From the NCBI GenBank assembly GCA_043755435.1, contig JAYUSZ010000103.1:1-64000 (forward strand): 64,000 nt of DNA. Reading direction: 5' to 3'. Below the pieces are notes generated by a model. That model had not been told where the DNA came from. It saw nothing but the letters and a program-made list of their open reading frames with translations, and ran no database searches. The translations under genes and the position numbers were made by a program. The DNA comes from JANXSF01 sp043755435 (GTDB lineage Bacteria > Acidobacteriota > Terriglobia > Bryobacterales > Bryobacteraceae). This document shows positions 1 to 7,990 of this stretch, piece by piece (the stretch's first letter is position 1; each line of letters opens with the position of its first letter).

Positions 1-850
1 TAAAGGTATTCTTCCATGAATTACCCAATTTGTGGTCCATGTAAAATAGGGAGCGATCAAAGCTGATCCGTTTCGCCAATAAGCTCTCATCGGTAATAAA
101 ATAACTTGAACTGACATTTATTAATGTGTTTTGAGTGTATTGTAGAAAACCGAGTTTTTGAAACCCTACACCCACAAACTTCAGTCCTGTCACCCTATCG
201 GAAACCTGTAGAAGCGACGTGTTTAACGAATCACCCACCAATTGCAAGGTCGGCAATAGGCGCTTATAGGATGGAGTAACCCTCATATCCTGATCAGGCA
301 ACCAGTTTTTCTTCGTTGTTGTGATCGTTATCTCATTCCCTTCACTGCAATTTTTCTTTAGCGGATCGTAGCTGATCACAAAGTTTTTACCAAACATCTG
401 GATACTTGCATTTGCATATGTTCCATTGAGGCCCGGCGAAGCATGTTGTCTCAAGTCAACAACCACTTTATTCGGGGAAGGAGAGCTTGTTACGAAATAG
501 TTATCTCGGTTCAAGGAAGCCAATAAACCACTAAGGCCAGTGATAAACGCATAGTCCCCAGCAGCGAAATTATGAGAATACTGCGAAGTTACCGTCATTG
601 CTGTGCCGTTGATTGTTATGTCACCCCCTTCGATTCCAGTTCGGACAATTGAGCCAGCTTCTATCTGGACTTCATCCCCGCAAGCGGCAGCGTCAAACGC
701 CGCTTGGAGAGTAATTCTATTCACAGGAGAAAAGGTCCCATTACTTGTAGTTACAGTTAGAGTTGCCGAGTAAGAGTTACTTACGGTCACTAAGACAACA
801 ACGAATAAGATTATATTATTCAGAAATGGTAACTGAGCCAATATGTGCAT
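1..850 (-). CDS. Exported beta-helix-like protein, 3' part beyond window edge
   Basis: An open frame runs from an ATG at 850 off the left edge (283 codons visible, no stop). A GGAGG ribosome-binding site lies about 6 bases before the ATG, and the start overlaps the end of the upstream gene by 35 bases, so translation is probably coupled. The first ~29 residues form a signal peptide (hydrophobic core IILFVVVLVTV, then SNSYSA). Just after it comes ITLQAAFDAAACGDEVQIEAG, which resembles the opening of secreted right-handed parallel beta-helix (pectate-lyase-like) proteins, where a string of Ala and a GD turn precede the first coil. No catalytic residues can be assigned from this part. A surface or polysaccharide-binding role is inferred from the fold hint and from the adjacent polysaccharide cluster. 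Confidence 0.7.
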   Translation of the reverse strand, partial: MHILAQLPFLNNIILFVVVLVTVSNSYSATLTVTTSNGTFSPVNRITLQAAFDAAACGDEVQIEAGSIVRTGIEGGDITINGTAMTVTSQYSHNFAAGDYAFITGLSGLLASLNRDNYFVTSSPSPNKVVVDLRQHASPGLNGTYANASIQMFGKNFVISYDPLKKNCSEGNEITITTTKKNWLPDQDMRVTPSYKRLLPTLQLVGDSLNTSLLQVSDRVTGLKFVGVGFQKLGFLQYTQNTLINVSSSYFITDESLLAKRISFDRSLFYMDHKLGNSWKNTF

Positions 851-2324
851 AAAAATCCTCCGATGATATGTTTTGATTGCAACCATTTGACTGTTGCTTT
901 ATTGAGCAGTTCTTGTTATTCATTTGTGTGAACAAATCCAGTCCATTCGATTTGGAGTTACTGAAGACCAGCCTCAAATCGGATATTTGGTCTTTTTGGG
1001 AAGCAAACTGAAGAGCTGGTTCCACTCTATCACCAATTTTACCTGAACTGTTTTGCATTTCAATTGGCAGCGTTGCAACGAAAAGTCCATTTCTCGATCC
1101 TTGTAGCAAGTCCGCCAAGACATCGGGCTCCAAAATAACAGAGTAGGTGCCGGCTGAGGAGTTAGTTGATAGAACATATCCGAGTATTTGCCCGGATGTC
1201 GGACGGCTGCCACCAGCGTCCGTAGCTTTGCCTGAGGTTGTAGAGGACAATTTAATGTAATTGCCAGCTGTAGTAGGTCCGTCAAATTGCAGAAGAACTT
1301 GCCCTCTAGTTGCCACCCTAGCGTTGCCAATGCTGCCACATTCTGACATGCAGACTCCAATAACTCTGCCAACAACTGAGGTGCCAGCCAACGCGCCCTT
1401 TCCGCTGCTATTTATAACTACGAAACGGTTTTGAACGGTTCCAGAAACAGAGTCATTCCCAAGAGTAATCGACAAGTATTGACTTCCCAGATTCACCTTG
1501 TTGTTGCCAGAAAAATCATTACTGCCGCTCGAAGTTGCAACCGAAGAAGGGTTGATTGCAATTTCTTGATAGCCAGTAGTTGGATTGTTTATCACCTGGA
1601 GTGTGCTATCTGCTGCGGCAACGACATCTCGGCCTGTACCTCTTAAGTCGGTACATTGTGTCATTACATTATTACTCACGCTGCAGACAGCTAGCCCGTA
1701 ACTATCACTGGGAAAGTTCGTTGTCCCAATGGAAAGAACTGTTCCGGTCAAGGCAGCACCGGTAACCGAGACTCCATCGATCCCGAAATAGAGAATTCCA
1801 TCGGCACGCACGAAAATATAAACCGTATGAGGTCCCGCAGTTCCCGTACCAGTCAGATTTGAAATGGTAGCTGGGTTAGGAAACAAGTAACTCTTGGAAC
1901 CAAACCGTACAGTGCAGGGTAACGAAGCACTGCAACCAGCCCCAATCACCGCATTTCCGGCCGAAAGTTGAACTTTAAAGTCTGTAAGATCAGTGTATTG
2001 AAGACTCACATCGCCAGCTTTTCCCGCTACACTAGAAACCCCACCACCCCCTCCTGACCCACCAGAACCGCCGCTTTGTAAGGACCAAACATTAGTCGAT
2101 GTACAGCCATAAAGATTTTGACCAGCGGGCGCATTTGTTTTGTAAAATAGCTCACCTACTCTGCAACTAACACTGAGTGACGGACCTGTCCGAACCGGCA
2201 GGGTAAATGCTGCTGTTGAAAAATCAACGCTTTTCGATTGCGAACTCAAGTCCACTTTGGTTTGAGCCTCGCATTTTCTACCTGGGATACCCAGGAGGAC
2301 GACAAGAAGAATCGCTCTTTTCAT
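816..2324 (-). CDS. Exported tail-fibre-like Gly-rich protein
   Basis: The protein has about 502 residues from an ATG at 2324. This start is preferred because it begins directly with a signal peptide (MKRAILLVVLLGIPG then KCEAQ). The frame stays open to 2435, and a longer start there cannot be excluded; neither start has a strong Shine-Dalgarno. After the signal come a Cys-containing segment with GELFYKTNAPAGQNLYGCTS, a poly-Gly/Ser hinge near residue 90, then VSSVAGKAGDVSL, a pattern common in phage-tail-fibre and collagen-like surface proteins. The remainder is Ser/Thr/Gly-rich and looks like repeated beta structure. It is the first gene of a pair with the beta-helix protein. No enzymatic motif is seen; an adhesin or surface-fibre role is inferred only. 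Confidence 0.65.
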   Translation of the reverse strand: MKRAILLVVLLGIPGRKCEAQTKVDLSSQSKSVDFSTAAFTLPVRTGPSLSVSCRVGELFYKTNAPAGQNLYGCTSTNVWSLQSGGSGGSGGGGGVSSVAGKAGDVSLQYTDLTDFKVQLSAGNAVIGAGCSASLPCTVRFGSKSYLFPNPATISNLTGTGTAGPHTVYIFVRADGILYFGIDGVSVTGAALTGTVLSIGTTNFPSDSYGLAVCSVSNNVMTQCTDLRGTGRDVVAAADSTLQVINNPTTGYQEIAINPSSVATSSGSNDFSGNNKVNLGSQYLSITLGNDSVSGTVQNRFVVINSSGKGALAGTSVVGRVIGVCMSECGSIGNARVATRGQVLLQFDGPTTAGNYIKLSSTTSGKATDAGGSRPTSGQILGYVLSTNSSAGTYSVILEPDVLADLLQGSRNGLFVATLPIEMQNSSGKIGDRVEPALQFASQKDQISDLRLVFSNSKSNGLDLFTQMNNKNCSIKQQSNGCNQNISSEDFYAHIGSVTISE

Positions 2325-2486
2325 AATTTTTGCTATCCAACCTCTGCTTGTATTCAATAGGCTTACAATCTTCAACAGAAACTGCGCGGAAGACAACGTG
2401 CTTTGTTTCAATAACTTAAGTAGAAAGAAAGACATGTGATCGCAAATTCTTCGTGCCCAAAATTGGGGTATACCTATTCACGATTC

Positions 2487-2515
2487 TTGTCGATGTGTAA
2501 AAATAGGGTTATAAG
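2487..2515 (+). promoter_or_regulatory. Sigma70-like promoter for the GT2 gene
   Basis: TTGTCG (2487-2492) and TATAAG (2510-2515) are separated by exactly 17 bases. Each hexamer is near consensus. The expected transcription start is about 2522, which would give a leader of about 230 bases before the GT2 start at 2753. Inferred from spacing and matches only. Confidence 0.45.
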
Positions 2516-2693
2516 GTTGAGTTTGTTAGCTACTGGTCGTCACAACCCGCCAGTTGATCACTCGGTGGTACCTATCGACAACAAGGAACAATTTGTAGAT
2601 ACAAGTTGTTGGAATCACAGGATGTTTCTTCTTGAAAAGTGTTCGAAGGCAGGAATTGCAACATGATTGAAGCCTCTAGCCATAAGAGTCCTT

Positions 2694-2719
2694 CCGGCCA
2701 AAACGTTGGCCGGTTTATT
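2694..2719 (+). terminator. Terminator-like hairpin in GT2 leader (attenuator candidate)
   Basis: A perfect 8-bp stem, CCGGCCAA (2694-2701) with TTGGCCGG (2706-2713), has an AACG loop and is followed by TTTATT. No + strand gene ends upstream in the window. It lies downstream of the promoter-like site at 2487 and about 40 bases before the GT2 start, so it may attenuate that gene rather than end another one. The T run is interrupted by an A, so termination efficiency is uncertain. Confidence 0.5.
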
Positions 2720-2752
2720 GAAAGGAAAGCCCGCGGGCATAAGTAATTTTCT

Positions 2753-3871
2753 GTGCTTACCTCAAACTTGTTTTGGTTGTGTGTTGCGGTTCCAGTCTAT
2801 GCCTACTTCGGCTACCCAGTCATCCTGTTGTTACTGCGTTTGTTTATTCACCGTCCTGTCGACCGTCAACCTCTCGAACCATTCGTGTCCATGATTATCC
2901 CAGCCTACAATGAAGAACATATTATTGAAGAGAAAATACGTAACTCACTGAACATCAATTACCCTGCCGAAAAACTCGAAATCCTAGTGGCTTGCGACGG
3001 CCCCAAGGACAGGACCGTGGAACTGGCAAGAAAAGCAGCGGAAGGCACTCGGGTTAAGGTTCTTGATTTTAAGAAAAACCGCGGAAAGATCTTAACGCTG
3101 AACGATGCAGTTGGTCATTGCAACAATGAAATTATTGTCTTTTCCGACACTGCGGCAATGCTCTATAAAGATTCGCTCAGGATCCTAATGATGAATTTCG
3201 CCGATCCCAATGTAGGTGCCGTGAGTGGTAAATACAGCGTCATCAAGGCGGATGAAGTGGATGTGGGCAAATCAGAAGAATTTTATTGGAAATACGAAAC
3301 GTTTCTGAAAGTGCAGGAATCTGAATTGGCTTCAACTCTAGGTGGCCATGGCCAACTCAATGCCATCAGGAAGAGTCTTTACCCATACCCTCCGGCCGGA
3401 ACCATCAATGACGACTACGTCATTCCTGTTTCCGTTTTGGGGAAGCACTTCCGAGCCGTATATGAACCGAAGGCCCTTGTCTACGAGGAAGCTAAAGAGA
3501 TGACTGGATTTGGACGACGCGTCCGAATCATGACGGGCAACATCCAGCAAATTTCCGAAATCAAGGGGGTGATTCGTCCATTCCAGCCGCTACCGCTTTT
3601 CTTTTTTCTGTCTCACAAAGTCATACGCCTGCTGGTGCCGTTCGGAATGTTGGGGGCCATCATCGCAAATCTCTTCCTATTCGATCAACCTCTATATCAG
3701 GCGCTCTTGCTTGGCCAAATTCTCTTTTATTCACTTGCCGCCTTCGGAACCCTGGTAAAATTACGGCCTCGGCATTTGATGTTGCCTTTTTATTTCACAA
3801 TGATCAACGTTGCTGTTTTCTTTGGCTTATATCATGCCATGACCAACCGTAAACAGATGGCCTGGGAATAA
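2753..3871 (+). CDS. Membrane glycosyltransferase family 2 (polysaccharide synthesis)
   Basis: A 372-residue protein begins with GTG. It has an N-terminal membrane segment (~1-30), then a GT-A catalytic domain opening with VSMIIPAYNEEHIIEEKI, a nucleotide-binding pattern (LVACDGPKDRT), a DXD-like SDTAA motif near residue 135, and the acceptor region GGHGQLNAIRKSLYP with TINDDYVIP. The C-terminal third has about three membrane helices (LVPFGMLGAIIANLFLF and two more). This layout fits inner-membrane GT2 enzymes that add or polymerise sugars on the cytoplasmic face. It faces the GT4 gene tail-to-tail with a 3-base gap. The leader upstream has a promoter and a terminator-like hairpin. Donor and acceptor sugars cannot be told from the sequence. 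Confidence 0.85.
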   Translation: MLTSNLFWLCVAVPVYAYFGYPVILLLLRLFIHRPVDRQPLEPFVSMIIPAYNEEHIIEEKIRNSLNINYPAEKLEILVACDGPKDRTVELARKAAEGTRVKVLDFKKNRGKILTLNDAVGHCNNEIIVFSDTAAMLYKDSLRILMMNFADPNVGAVSGKYSVIKADEVDVGKSEEFYWKYETFLKVQESELASTLGGHGQLNAIRKSLYPYPPAGTINDDYVIPVSVLGKHFRAVYEPKALVYEEAKEMTGFGRRVRIMTGNIQQISEIKGVIRPFQPLPLFFFLSHKVIRLLVPFGMLGAIIANLFLFDQPLYQALLLGQILFYSLAAFGTLVKLRPRHLMLPFYFTMINVAVFFGLYHAMTNRKQMAWE

Positions 3872-3874
3872 TAA

Positions 3875-5074
3875 TCAATGCTTTCGAGCCGGGTACTTCT
3901 TCAAGACGTCTTCAAATTCGTTGGCGATTTGCGCCCAGGAAAACCTTTCGGCAACCATCTGAAATGCCGATTGAGCCATGCTTCCGCGTCGAGTAACATT
4001 TTCGATGAGATTGATGCAAGCACGAGCAAAATCCTCGGCCGAATCGGCAATTGCGATATTCGTTCCGTTGTCATAAATCAGACCTTCAGCACCAATCGTA
4101 GTGGAGACCACCGCAGTTTTGGCGGCCATCGATTCGTAGATTTTCAACCGAGTGCCACTTCCGATTCGCAGTGGAACAATAGAAACAGCGGAGCCCCACA
4201 AATAAGGGCGAATGTCGGCAACAGTCCCAGTAACATAAACATTCGGCCCAGCCATTTTCTGAATCTCAGCAGGTGGTGTGCGGCCTACAATAACCAGTTT
4301 CACATCAGGGATCTTGGCGTAAATCAATGGCAGCACTTCGGAAATAAAGAAGCGAACACCGTCGATGTTCGGCATCCAGTCCATAGATCCAACAAACACC
4401 AGATCCGCCACCTTTGGGTGATTAGTAGGAGTAGGTGCAAAGTAGTCCACATCCACCCCAGTTTTGATGTCAGAGACCTTGCTCAACGCAAACATCCGCT
4501 CAATCTTGCGGGCATCAATGGCAGAGACGGCAATTACATGGGCGGCCTCACCGCACGCCTTTGCTTCGCATGCAAGCATCCTCTGATATTGCATTCCAAA
4601 ATAGGCTTTGCGCAGTGGATCGCCGCTACTTTCAACATGGCGCTGCCAGATCATCGATTCAACATTGTGCTCAAAAAGCACAACATCGTCAAAAATCGAA
4701 AAATTAGGGGCTGGAAACAGAAAATCGCAAACGACACTGTCAAAGTTATGCTTGCTCCGCAAGGACGTGATAACTTCACGCATCGCGGGGCTGACGTATC
4801 GGCTAACAGACAAAGGCAGGCCAGAAAACAAATTGGCGGCCAGTTGCGCAAAAAACGGAATCGTGCCTCTAGCTGGAACAGCGTGAGGAATTGCGTAGGC
4901 CTGAGTGGAATACTCCACAGCTCTTTCCAATCCTTCGGTTTCACCGTTTTGTTGAAAAGCAACATAGTGGATTTCGTGCCTCTCATGCAAGCGCTTCAAC
5001 ATTTCCAAAGTCCGAATCTGGCCACCCTTGTTAGTCGGATGAAGAAAAGTTCCACAAACCCAAAGTATTTTCAT
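3875..5074 (-). CDS. Glycosyltransferase family 4
   Basis: This 399-residue GT-B enzyme starts MKILWVCGTFLHPTNKGGQ, with the Gly-rich N-terminal loop that meets the acceptor. Its C-terminal nucleotide-sugar domain has LVFVGSMDWMPNIDGVRFF, LVIVGRTPP, and the conserved GSGTRLKIYESMAAKTAVVSTTIGAEGL region with the family's E-x7-E site. It resembles the GT4 enzymes of exosortase-type exopolysaccharide loci. It is read divergently from the GDP-mannose dehydrogenase gene across about 79 bases that must hold promoters for both. The long open frame on the opposite strand is a shadow. The sugar specificity is unknown. Confidence 0.85.
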   Translation of the reverse strand: MKILWVCGTFLHPTNKGGQIRTLEMLKRLHERHEIHYVAFQQNGETEGLERAVEYSTQAYAIPHAVPARGTIPFFAQLAANLFSGLPLSVSRYVSPAMREVITSLRSKHNFDSVVCDFLFPAPNFSIFDDVVLFEHNVESMIWQRHVESSGDPLRKAYFGMQYQRMLACEAKACGEAAHVIAVSAIDARKIERMFALSKVSDIKTGVDVDYFAPTPTNHPKVADLVFVGSMDWMPNIDGVRFFISEVLPLIYAKIPDVKLVIVGRTPPAEIQKMAGPNVYVTGTVADIRPYLWGSAVSIVPLRIGSGTRLKIYESMAAKTAVVSTTIGAEGLIYDNGTNIAIADSAEDFARACINLIENVTRRGSMAQSAFQMVAERFSWAQIANEFEDVLKKYPARKH

Positions 5075-5153
5075 TTAAACAATAGCCCGAATAGCCATCC
5101 CAGCATTGCGAGTAGTCGCGAGTCAAGTGGCAATCGGCAAAAGGACAACAAAT

Positions 5154-6443
5154 ATGTCTAATATGACTAAGAACCCATCTACAATCGCAGTTTTTGGCCT
5201 CGGATACGTTGGCTGTGTCACTGCAGCATGTCTGGCCGACCTAGGGCATAAAGTAATTGGTGTCGATACCGATCCAGGCAAAGTCTCGAATGTAGTGAAG
5301 GGTCATGCTCCATTTTACGAGCCGGGACTGGAGACTCTGGTTAAATCCAGCGTTGAAGGAGGATTCTTAAGTGCCACTACTTCCACTTCGGATGCAATCA
5401 CGCAGGCAGACATTGCGTTGCTTTGCGTTGGCACACCGTCGGAAAAAACCGGGAATCTGGGGTTAGATCAACTCCGCCGTGTAGTGACCAATATCGCAGC
5501 CGAACTCCACGGCCGAACTAAGCCGTTGATTGTCGCTGTGCGAAGCACGGTTTTTCCGGGAACGTGCGAAGAAATTGTCGAATCCGTTTTCGCCGGAAAC
5601 AACCTTGTGGATGTCGTATCCAATCCAGAGTTCTTACGAGAAGGTACTGCAGTGAAGGACTTCCGCGAACCCTCCATAATAGTCGTTGGCGGCAGCAATC
5701 CTGCCGCAGTTGGGAAAGCAGCAAGTATCTACGATGCCTTAGGAGTGCCACCATGTCTGGTGAGCTTACGCACTGCGGAAATGATAAAATATGCATGCAA
5801 CGCGTTCCATGCGGTAAAGATTTCCTTCGCCAACGAAATTGGTTCGCTTGCCACTCGTATGGGCATCTCCGCAGAGGAAGTTATGGAGACTCTTTGCCAA
5901 GATGACCACTTAAATATCTCCAAAGCATATCTAAAACCCGGTTTTGCCTTTGGCGGCTCTTGCCTACCGAAGGATTTACGTGCCCTCAATTACCGGGCGT
6001 CCCGACTCGACGTCAAACTCCCCATGTTGTTCAGTGTCCTCGCCAGCAACGACGAACATTTGCGCCGCGCTATTGATGGGGTGATCGACTTGGGCAACAA
6101 GAAACTGGGGATTTTCGGACTGGCGTTCAAAGAAAATACGGATGATCTTCGCGAGAGTCCCGTGGTTACGATGCTCGAGTATCTGATCGGAAAAGGCCGG
6201 GATATGAAAGTGTTCGATCCACACATTCAAATCGATACGATCTACGGTAGTAACCGTCACTATATCCTGAATGCTGTGCCCCATATCGGAAAGCTGATGT
6301 TAGGGAACCTTGAGGAAATGCTCGATTGGGCTGATAACATCGTCATTGCCCAAAAACCTTCTCCTGAAATCTCGGCAAGAATTCAAGCAACTGGGAAACC
6401 GGTTATCGATCTGGTGCGGAGCGGAACCGGCAGCCCTGTTTAA
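5154..6443 (+). CDS. algD: GDP-mannose 6-dehydrogenase (AlgD-like)
   Basis: A 429-residue UDP-glucose/GDP-mannose dehydrogenase family enzyme, converting GDP-mannose to GDP-mannuronate in two NAD-dependent steps. The Rossmann loop is VFGLGYVGCVTAACLADLGH. The central part carries NPEFLREGTAVKDF and CNAFHAVKISFANEIG, and the catalytic Cys lies in FAFGGSCLPKDLRAL. The run CQDDHLN...KPGFAFGGSCLPKD, together with YRASRLDVKLPML, is closer to AlgD than to UDP-glucose dehydrogenases. The ATG at 5154 is chosen because AAGGAC lies 8 bases upstream; a TTG at 5106 is open but has no such site. It supplies a uronic-acid donor for the surrounding polysaccharide cluster. UDP-sugar specificity is the main alternative. 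Confidence 0.85.
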   Translation: MSNMTKNPSTIAVFGLGYVGCVTAACLADLGHKVIGVDTDPGKVSNVVKGHAPFYEPGLETLVKSSVEGGFLSATTSTSDAITQADIALLCVGTPSEKTGNLGLDQLRRVVTNIAAELHGRTKPLIVAVRSTVFPGTCEEIVESVFAGNNLVDVVSNPEFLREGTAVKDFREPSIIVVGGSNPAAVGKAASIYDALGVPPCLVSLRTAEMIKYACNAFHAVKISFANEIGSLATRMGISAEEVMETLCQDDHLNISKAYLKPGFAFGGSCLPKDLRALNYRASRLDVKLPMLFSVLASNDEHLRRAIDGVIDLGNKKLGIFGLAFKENTDDLRESPVVTMLEYLIGKGRDMKVFDPHIQIDTIYGSNRHYILNAVPHIGKLMLGNLEEMLDWADNIVIAQKPSPEISARIQATGKPVIDLVRSGTGSPV

Positions 6444-6468
6444 TTGAATGTCGAAAAGCAGCAAATAA

Positions 6469-7983
6469 TTGTCTGAGATTACACCTGTCGATCAAGCCGC
6501 CAAACGAAGCCTTTCAAGCAAGGCTTCGTGGATTTTAGCCGGAAGACTCATTGCGTTCATCCTTTCCTTTATCACGCCATTGGTGGTAGCCAGGCGAATG
6601 GATTTGGAGACTATGGGGGTGTATAAGCAGTTATTCATAGTGATCATTTCAGCCACAAACTACCTACCCATGGGGTTTGCCACTTGCGCCTTCTATTTCT
6701 TACCCCGGGAAACAGATAAACAAAGGCAAGTCGTCTTGAACATAGTTCTGGTTATGTCAACAATGGGACTATTCGGCGCCTTCATTACACTCACGTTTCC
6801 TCAAATCTACTCCACATTACTCGGGGCCCCTTCGTTGACGCAATATGCCGGTTATGTTGCGCTGGCAATCCCACTTGCCGTCCTGTGCCAGGGCTTTGAG
6901 GCAATTTTGATGGCTCATCAGGAGGTGGAACTTACGGCGTTTTTCTTCGTGCTTATTCAAGGCACCCGCACCATTTCTCTTCTTGTAGCGGTCGTACAAT
7001 GGGGGACTCCAGTCGCAATTCTTTGCTCGTTTCTCATCCAATCAGCCGTCACAGTGCTGTTGATGTTTTGGTACTTGCGCTCGCGATTTCATGGGTTTTG
7101 GAAGCAGTTCGATGGCAAATTGCTCCGTGATCAAATTATTTATGCAATCCCTCTTGGACTGTCCTGGTTGCTCCTGGTACTACAGGTGGACATGCACACC
7201 TATTTCGTTTCCAGTTTTCTAGGTGCGGCATCTCTTGCTTCGTACACTCAAGGCTGTTTCCAACTTCCCATTATGGGACTAATAACAGAATCCTCCACCG
7301 CCGTTGTATTGCCGCGCATGTCTGAAATGAGGAAAAATGGCGAGACGGACCAAATTCTGGCTTTGACGGCCAGAGTCATGAGAAAGTTGTCCATACCCGC
7401 ATTCGCAGTCTTCTTTTACTTCATAACTGTTACCGAGCCCTTTATCGTCTTTCTCTTCACCCCGAAATTCAGAGAAAGCGCGCCAATTTTTTTTGTAAAC
7501 CTATTCTTGATTCTTGCCACTATTCTTCCCATAGATCCGCTGACCCGTGTATATCCAGAACTCCGTTTCTACTTCGTTAAATTTCGAGTCCTTTTAGTTG
7601 CAGCCATGGCGGCACTTTTGTGGTGGACTACCCCTAAGTTTGGAATGCTTGGAGCAATTGCCGTAGTTGTATTGGTAGGGTTTCTCGACAAACTATTTGT
7701 CGCCTGGAAATTCACTCGCATTCTGAAAATAGGAAGAACCAATCTATTTCAGTTTTACGATACTGGCCGTGCCTTCCTAGCCGCATCCGTAGCTGCAATT
7801 TGCTCTCTAGCCATTCGATATCAACTTCAAAATGCTAAGTTGTTCTTCCTTCTGGCCTTGACATCTATCACCTTCGCCTTTGTTTATGTTGCAATGCTGG
7901 TGCTCTGTGGATTCTTCCGCGAAGAAGAGAAAGAAATGATTCGACGATACCTTCCAGCTCCGCTCAAACCGGTTTTGCGGTAA
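6469..7983 (+). CDS. Wzx-type polysaccharide flippase (MOP superfamily)
   Basis: This 504-residue polytopic protein has about 12-14 hydrophobic segments, including AGRLIAFILSFITPLVVARRM near the N-terminus, AFFFVLIQGTRTISLLVAVV, and a C-terminal LFFLLALTSITFAFVYVAML. The opening, with a helix followed by VVARRMDLETMGVYKQLFIV, is typical of polysaccharide flippases that move lipid-linked repeat units across the inner membrane. The start is a TTG at 6469; no ATG or GTG precedes it in frame before a stop. It begins 25 bases after the dehydrogenase gene, so the two are probably co-transcribed. It ends 7 bases before the end of the convergent lyase gene. Confidence 0.85.
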   Translation: MSEITPVDQAAKRSLSSKASWILAGRLIAFILSFITPLVVARRMDLETMGVYKQLFIVIISATNYLPMGFATCAFYFLPRETDKQRQVVLNIVLVMSTMGLFGAFITLTFPQIYSTLLGAPSLTQYAGYVALAIPLAVLCQGFEAILMAHQEVELTAFFFVLIQGTRTISLLVAVVQWGTPVAILCSFLIQSAVTVLLMFWYLRSRFHGFWKQFDGKLLRDQIIYAIPLGLSWLLLVLQVDMHTYFVSSFLGAASLASYTQGCFQLPIMGLITESSTAVVLPRMSEMRKNGETDQILALTARVMRKLSIPAFAVFFYFITVTEPFIVFLFTPKFRESAPIFFVNLFLILATILPIDPLTRVYPELRFYFVKFRVLLVAAMAALLWWTTPKFGMLGAIAVVVLVGFLDKLFVAWKFTRILKIGRTNLFQFYDTGRAFLAASVAAICSLAIRYQLQNAKLFFLLALTSITFAFVYVAMLVLCGFFREEEKEMIRRYLPAPLKPVLR

Positions 7984-7990
7984 ATGCAAA

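Larger units (their letters stand above)
2325..2752. other. 428-bp divergent intergenic region with promoter and structured leader
   Basis: The region separates the minus-strand surface-protein pair from the + strand GT2 gene. No convincing protein is encoded; the short open frames lack family-like sequence and ribosome sites. It contains a + strand promoter-like pair (2487-2515). A two-part stem follows: CAACAA at 2579-2584 with TTGTTG at 2606-2611, enclosing TTGTA/TACAA at 2593-2604. Further on are a GC-rich hairpin followed by Ts (2694-2719) and a 10-bp perfect palindrome GCCCGCGGGC at 2729-2738. Together these suggest a leader of roughly 230 bases in front of the polysaccharide genes. Confidence 0.55.

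Noticed and set aside
3878..5161. 427-residue open frame antisense to the GT4 gene
   Set aside because: It shows no family-like sequence and lies wholly over a clear glycosyltransferase; a shadow of its codon use.
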